A stretch of 64,000 bases of DNA from assembly GCF_018332655.1 (NCBI RefSeq), contig NZ_BOQL01000049.1, positions 97,213 to 161,212 of the forward strand, written 5' to 3'. Positions 60,883 through 64,000 of the stretch are shown here, piece by piece; the first letter of the stretch is position 1; each line of letters starts with the position of its first letter. Under the pieces are notes generated by a model. That model ran no database searches. It was not told the DNA's origin and was given only the letters and a program-made list of their open reading frames with translations. The stretch comes from Actinoplanes auranticolor (GTDB lineage: Bacteria > Actinomycetota > Actinomycetes > Mycobacteriales > Micromonosporaceae). Both the position numbers and the translations under genes were made by a program.

Positions 60883-61046
60883 AGCTCAGCTGGACCGATC
60901 ACGCCTGGGACGACTACCTGTACCGGCAGACCCAAGATCGTAAGACTCTCAAGCGGTCCCGGCGCATCGACGACGAACACCGCATGGTGTACGCCGTCGA
61001 GACCAACGAGATCACCATCATCTCCTGCCGATACCACTACGAATAG
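60879..61046 (+). pseudogene. yoeB-type toxin with internal deletion
   Basis: A 55-residue frame, MKLSWTDHAWDDYLYRQTQD then RKTLKRSRRIDDEHRMVYAV and ETNEITIISCRYHYE. Both ends match Txe/YoeB mRNA interferases exactly, but about 30 residues between KTLKR and SRRIDDEH are missing without a frame change. The deleted part contains the KPEPLK region with the catalytic Glu (Glu46 in E. coli YoeB); the Arg65 and terminal His-Tyr positions remain. Probably inactive. Confidence 0.85.
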
Positions 61047-61281
61047 CCGCCGACCCAATCCTTCCTGAGCGGCGGCCTTTGGCGAACTCTGCCAAACGCT
61101 CGCTGAGCGGGCTCACCCGTGGGCGCGGCGGCCGATCGAAATAGCCCGGCTTGACCTCGCGCATCAGTGCGTCACCGTCCCGGCTCCAGTCGAACCGTGG
61201 CCGTTTCAGCAGCCGCCGGAACACGACACTCGCCTGCCCGGGATCCCGAGCAGCCAGCCGACGCAGGACCATCGGATCCAC
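61018..61281 (-). CDS. Possible hypothetical protein or gene fragment
   Basis: An open frame, protein-like in composition: MDPMVLRRLAARDPGQASVV, FRRLLKRPRFDWSRDGDALM, KPGYFDRPPRPRVSPLSERL. The same frame stays open upstream to about 61350 (DLLRRRRWREQTLSYLEDDS) without a start codon, so the true N-terminus is probably lost where the TPR remnant begins. I do not recognise the family. Confidence 0.35.
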   Translation of the reverse strand: MDPMVLRRLAARDPGQASVVFRRLLKRPRFDWSRDGDALMREVKPGYFDRPPRPRVSPLSERLAEFAKGRRSGRIGSAAIRSGIGRR

Positions 61282-61345
61282 GCTGTCGTCCTCGAGATAG
61301 GACAGTGTCTGCTCGCGCCACCGGCGGCGTCGCAGCAGGTCGGGG

Positions 61346-61555
61346 TTCGCAAACGACGCCTACCTGCCCAACCTCGCCACACCGTTGCACAACCTCTCAA
61401 ACCGACTCAATGTACTGGGCAAGAGGGAACGAGCCAGGGCAGCGAAGACGGCGGCCAAACAGGTCCGTCTACAGCTCACCGACAGCCGAGGTGGGGCATC
61501 GCCAGAATTCGTCACAGCCGTCCCGGAAGCCGAAGCGCAGCTGCCAGAAACATGA
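61346..61555 (+). pseudogene. Tetratricopeptide-repeat protein fragment
   Basis: The frame reads FANDAYLPNLATPLHNLSNR then LNVLGKRERARAAKTAAKQV, close to the repeat unit PAYLPDLAMALNNLSxRLxxxGRREEALAAxEEAV of large actinobacterial TPR/NB-ARC-type proteins. Only about one and a half repeats remain, followed by degenerate sequence and a stop. No start is present. Confidence 0.65.
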
Positions 61556-61642
61556 GCTGAACTCCTACGCCGTCCAGGAGCATAGGCCGGGGCGCCGGCC
61601 GATGCCGGCCGGAGGCCGCCAGCAGGCCGAGCGCGTCCGGCC

Positions 61643-61662
61643 GCGCCGCGCTTGCGCGGCGC
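61643..61662. repeat. GC-rich hairpin
   Basis: GCGCCGCGC and GCGCGGCGC form a perfect 9-bp palindrome around TT. It lies among remnants, about 90 bp left of IS-end-like repeats. Could be a terminator or part of a mobile-element end. Confidence 0.4.
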
Positions 61663-61738
61663 CTTGATCCAGGAGAGATGTATTCGGCAGTTTCAGTGCC
61701 CAACGTTTGTCCTGTCACGGCTGATGCTTGACACTGGC

Positions 61739-61757
61739 GTCCCACCTGATGCTTGAC
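61739..61757. repeat. 19-bp inverted repeat, left copy
   Basis: GTCCCACCTGATGCTTGAC; its exact reverse complement lies at 62710-62728. The inner 13 bp CTGATGCTTGACA occur twice here in direct orientation (61721-61733 and 61746-61758), a tandem layout typical of transposon ends of the IS21/IS481 kind. Confidence 0.7.
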
Positions 61758-61833
61758 ATGATTCCGACGATGCCATCTTGGAACCATCACGGTCTGCGAC
61801 GTGGAGCGCATCGCGGGCGGCCAAGGACTATCG

Positions 61834-62553
61834 TCAGCGTCGTCGAGAGGGCTGGTGGACGGATAGCGGTTTCAGATCCTCATGGCGCAGTCGGTGCGCG
61901 ATGGCCTGGGCCTGAGCAGCCGGGTCAGAACCGTCGACAGGGAACCTGATGTGATATCGGCCCGGCATGGCGTATTGCTGCCCGCTCAGGTCGCGGGCGT
62001 AGTAGCTGAGCTCGACGACGTCCGGGCGTTCCTCCGGGGCACGGATCGCAGAGAATTTGCGTATCCAGGCTCCGCCGTCCTGGTCCCATCCCTCACGCCA
62101 CAACACGGCCTGGAGGTTCTCGGCGACCGATCGGGCTGACCACATTCGGTTGGCCCGCTCGATTGCTCGGGCTATCTCATGGGTGTAGGTCTGCGGGTCG
62201 AACCGGAAGGTACCCAGCCCGATCTCTGGCTCCTCCTTGAGCACGGTGTCGATATCGACCAAACGCCAGCAGTCCCAAACCACTTCGGGACCGGCTTGTT
62301 GAACGCGGACAGTAAGTTGGTCCTCGGTCGTGTCGGATCCGCCGATCGCGATCTCTCGGGCTTCCGGTGAGGCAGTGAGCCCATCCGTTCCGAGCAGGTG
62401 CGAGGGCATGAATCCGGCTACGGGACTCCCATACCAGCCGGTGGGCGGATACGCCGCTGCAACGACGTCAACGCCATTGATGAGGATTCGCATACGGTGT
62501 GAACTGAACTCGACGGGAAACAGCAGCGGTTCCAGCCTCAGGTCATCGAGCAT
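61834..62553 (-). CDS. Hypothetical protein (239 aa) flanked by inverted repeats
   Basis: A soluble 239-residue protein, MLDDLRLEPLLFPVEFSSHR, with blocks RILINGVDVVAAAYPPTGWY, LTVRVQQAGPEVVWDCWRLV, DPQTYTHEIARAIERANRMW and VLWREGWDQDGGAWIRKF. No signal, membrane helix or known domain seen. GC content and codon use are milder than in neighbouring core genes. It sits exactly between 19-bp inverted repeats at 61739 and 62710, so it may have been moved as a passenger gene. I do not recognise it. Confidence 0.75.
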   Translation of the reverse strand: MLDDLRLEPLLFPVEFSSHRMRILINGVDVVAAAYPPTGWYGSPVAGFMPSHLLGTDGLTASPEAREIAIGGSDTTEDQLTVRVQQAGPEVVWDCWRLVDIDTVLKEEPEIGLGTFRFDPQTYTHEIARAIERANRMWSARSVAENLQAVLWREGWDQDGGAWIRKFSAIRAPEERPDVVELSYYARDLSGQQYAMPGRYHIRFPVDGSDPAAQAQAIAHRLRHEDLKPLSVHQPSRRR

Positions 62554-62709
62554 CGCGGAAGTCTAGCCCTGCAGGCTGCCTCACCAACGGTTGATGTCAG
62601 GACTCGGGCCGTTCGTGCGCCGCTGCACTTCACTCGGGTCTGTCACCGGTTGTAACCAGAACGACCATGAACTCAAGGCTTCGTGTCGCGCATGTGCTGG
62701 GACGGAAAC

Positions 62710-62728
62710 GTCAAGCATCAGGTGGGAC
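62710..62728. repeat. 19-bp inverted repeat, right copy
   Basis: GTCAAGCATCAGGTGGGAC, exact reverse complement of 61739-61757. No transposase gene lies between the two copies. The 276 bp between the genes at 62553 and 62831 contain this repeat and nothing else I can identify. Confidence 0.7.
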
Positions 62729-62830
62729 CAGCTGCATCCACTCTGCACGACCACCGTGCATGGGTGCCCGGGCGTGTGTCAGCCCGTTAGCCATGCATCG
62801 GGGGAGGGCGAAGCCCTGCATCCACCGCAC

Positions 62831-63340
62831 TCAGCCATCATCACCCGACAGGTCGGGTGACCGCTCCGGTTCAAGTGCATTGGCCGCTTCAGGTCCGAGC
62901 AAACGGAAGTGTGGCCATCCGCTCCCGCCGCTTCGGATGCCACCGAGTCGTACTTCGAGAAACGGCTGTGCCGCGAGCCAAATGCGGCCGTACGCAGGAC
63001 CCCATTCAGCCATGAAGTCGTCTTTGTCAATATAATTTTTTGTGATGTACATACCGGCAATATCTAGCATGGCAACTGCACGATTGATCTGGTCATATAT
63101 TTCGGGTTCGTGCTCGCGCAAATCTATGACCGCTTCTACGGTTTGGGCTCGGGTAAATATCAACCGCCGGCCACGTTGCAAATCCGGCTCGACCAGACGT
63201 TCATGGACCCTTAGGAAGAGGTCCCGGCGATCCTGCTTTCGCCTATCCCGGTACGTAAGTCCCGTCAAGGTCAGAGCGGTCATTGAGATTAACACCGAAA
63301 CCCACGAGCCAATCTGCGGAACCCACCCAACGTCCTTCAT
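62831..63340 (-). CDS. Membrane-anchored hypothetical protein (DUF4760-like)
   Basis: A 169-residue protein with one N-terminal membrane helix (about 9-27, VPQIGSWVSVLISMTALTLT), a basic stop-transfer stretch RDRRKQDRRDLFLRVHERLV, then a helical cytoplasmic domain with DQINRAVAMLDIAGMYITKN and EWGPAYGRIWLAAQPFLEVR. This layout is like the DUF4760-type proteins seen beside phage and defence genes. The coding region is less GC-rich than its surroundings (AT-rich at 63020-63070), a sign of transfer. Function unknown. Confidence 0.75.
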   Translation of the reverse strand: MKDVGWVPQIGSWVSVLISMTALTLTGLTYRDRRKQDRRDLFLRVHERLVEPDLQRGRRLIFTRAQTVEAVIDLREHEPEIYDQINRAVAMLDIAGMYITKNYIDKDDFMAEWGPAYGRIWLAAQPFLEVRLGGIRSGGSGWPHFRLLGPEAANALEPERSPDLSGDDG

Positions 63341-63495
63341 GGAGCCAAGCTAGCCCTTTTGATGATCCGCGACTAGATCCCTGCCGTTGGCGAGGAGGCG
63401 GGATGGGATGTGACTCCTTGACCCCCAGGCAACTTATAATCTTGGATGAACTTGGTTAACGGTCCAGCGAGCTGGAACCAGGTCGCCGGGACAGC

Positions 63496-63978
63496 CCGAT
63501 CGCGGAAGCGGTGAAGCTGCTGGCGCGGCGCATCAGAGTCTGATCTGGGATCGCACTCGGCAGGTGCTTCGCCTACCGTCAGCGTTGCAGGAGTTCTTCC
63601 CCGCCGCGTTGCAGGCGTTCGACGATCTGGCCGCCGGTGAAAGCGCTCGAACTGCTGGACCGTGCACCGGATCCGGATCGCGCCGTCCGACTGCCGCGCC
63701 TGACGGTCGTGGCCGCGTTGCGCCGGGCCGGCCGCCGTGATCTCGAGGGCCGGGCCACCGCGATCCAACAGAGGTTGAAGGCAGAGCAGCTGCGTCAGCC
63801 GCGGCCGGTGCAGAACGCCTACGCGGCGATCGTGTCCAGCCAAGTCCAGCTGATCAACGTTCTGAATATCGAGATCGCCGCGCTGGGACAGGTGGAGGCC
63901 GAGCATTTTGGCCGGCACCGGGACACTGAGCGCCACCTGAGCCTGCCCGGCCTCGGAGTTGTGCTGGGTGTTCCGCAC
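63496..63978 (+). mobile_element. IS110-family transposase remnant
   Basis: In order, with a frame change near 63540: DSPIAEAVKLLARR, then LIWDRTRQVLRLPSALQEFF, PAALQAFDDLAAG, KALELLDRAPDPDRAVRLPR, LRRAGRRDLEGRATAIQQRL, KAEQLRQPRPVQNAYAAIVS and HLSLPGLGVVLG. These are the spacer region and start of the Tnp_20 domain of IS110 transposases (PGLGxxLG). The N-terminal DEDD domain and the C-terminal half are missing; the frame breaks just after GLGVVLG. Confidence 0.85.
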
Positions 63979-64000
63979 TGGGTTTGATGGAGACATCGAA

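Noticed and set aside
62591..62860. 89-codon plus-strand frame between the hypothetical genes
   Set aside because: Cys/His-rich random composition, no RBS, and it spans the inverted repeat; not supported as a gene.

Overview
This window is GC-rich DNA (roughly 70% or more) with GTG starts, stop/start overlaps of the ATGA/GTGA type and several probably leaderless starts. It carries many actinobacterial families: the DUF4129-DUF4350-MoxR-DUF58 cluster with SpoIIM and RDD partners, a LAL-type LuxR regulator, a CmtR-like metal sensor and twin-arginine sugar-binding lipoproteins. A filamentous actinomycete of the Micromonosporaceae (Actinoplanes-like) is the best guess. No rRNA, confident tRNA or CRISPR array was seen.

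Positions 1-31 kb are mostly ordinary chromosome. A membrane/AAA cluster (2-7600) is followed by argS with an arginine-rich leader ORF and hairpin upstream. Next come a one-piece dihydroxyacetone kinase, a tyrosine-phosphatase-like protein, a chemoreceptor with a C-terminal PilZ domain, an alpha-oxoamine synthase, a large LuxR regulator, a GAF-EAL phosphodiesterase, small enzymes, NDH-2, and a CmtR-type sensor with a CDF exporter. A decayed aldehyde dehydrogenase lies at 23.1-23.6 kb.

Positions 30.8-37.6 kb form a catabolic module: a sugar-binding lipoprotein, an unusual fusion of both ABC permeases, an IclR regulator with repeated TTCGA operator-like sites, and two enzymes (FAH-family dehydratase, 2-oxoglutarate semialdehyde dehydrogenase) that fit the last steps of an oxidative pentose or sugar-acid route. 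No ATPase gene is nearby. Then come an SDR/TetR divergent pair with two near-identical operator boxes, uncharacterised proteins, and two secreted proteins.

Positions 46.5-64 kb look like an accessory island. A complete four-gene Wadjet-type plasmid defence operon (DUF2397, DUF2398, TIGR02680 SMC-like ATPase, DUF2399/Toprim-like nuclease; 47451-55625) is followed by a PETase/cutinase-like hydrolase and a GH10-RICIN-GH62 xylanase. The last two share a RICIN segment of about 400 bp that is almost identical at the DNA level. Around them are gene remnants: tyrosine integrase, arsenate-reductase tail, split yefM, truncated yoeB, recD2, phosphotransferase, TPR protein and IS110 transposase. The first half of yefM lies left of the defence operon and its second half plus yoeB lies right of the xylanase, so the island may have entered a yefM-yoeB locus.
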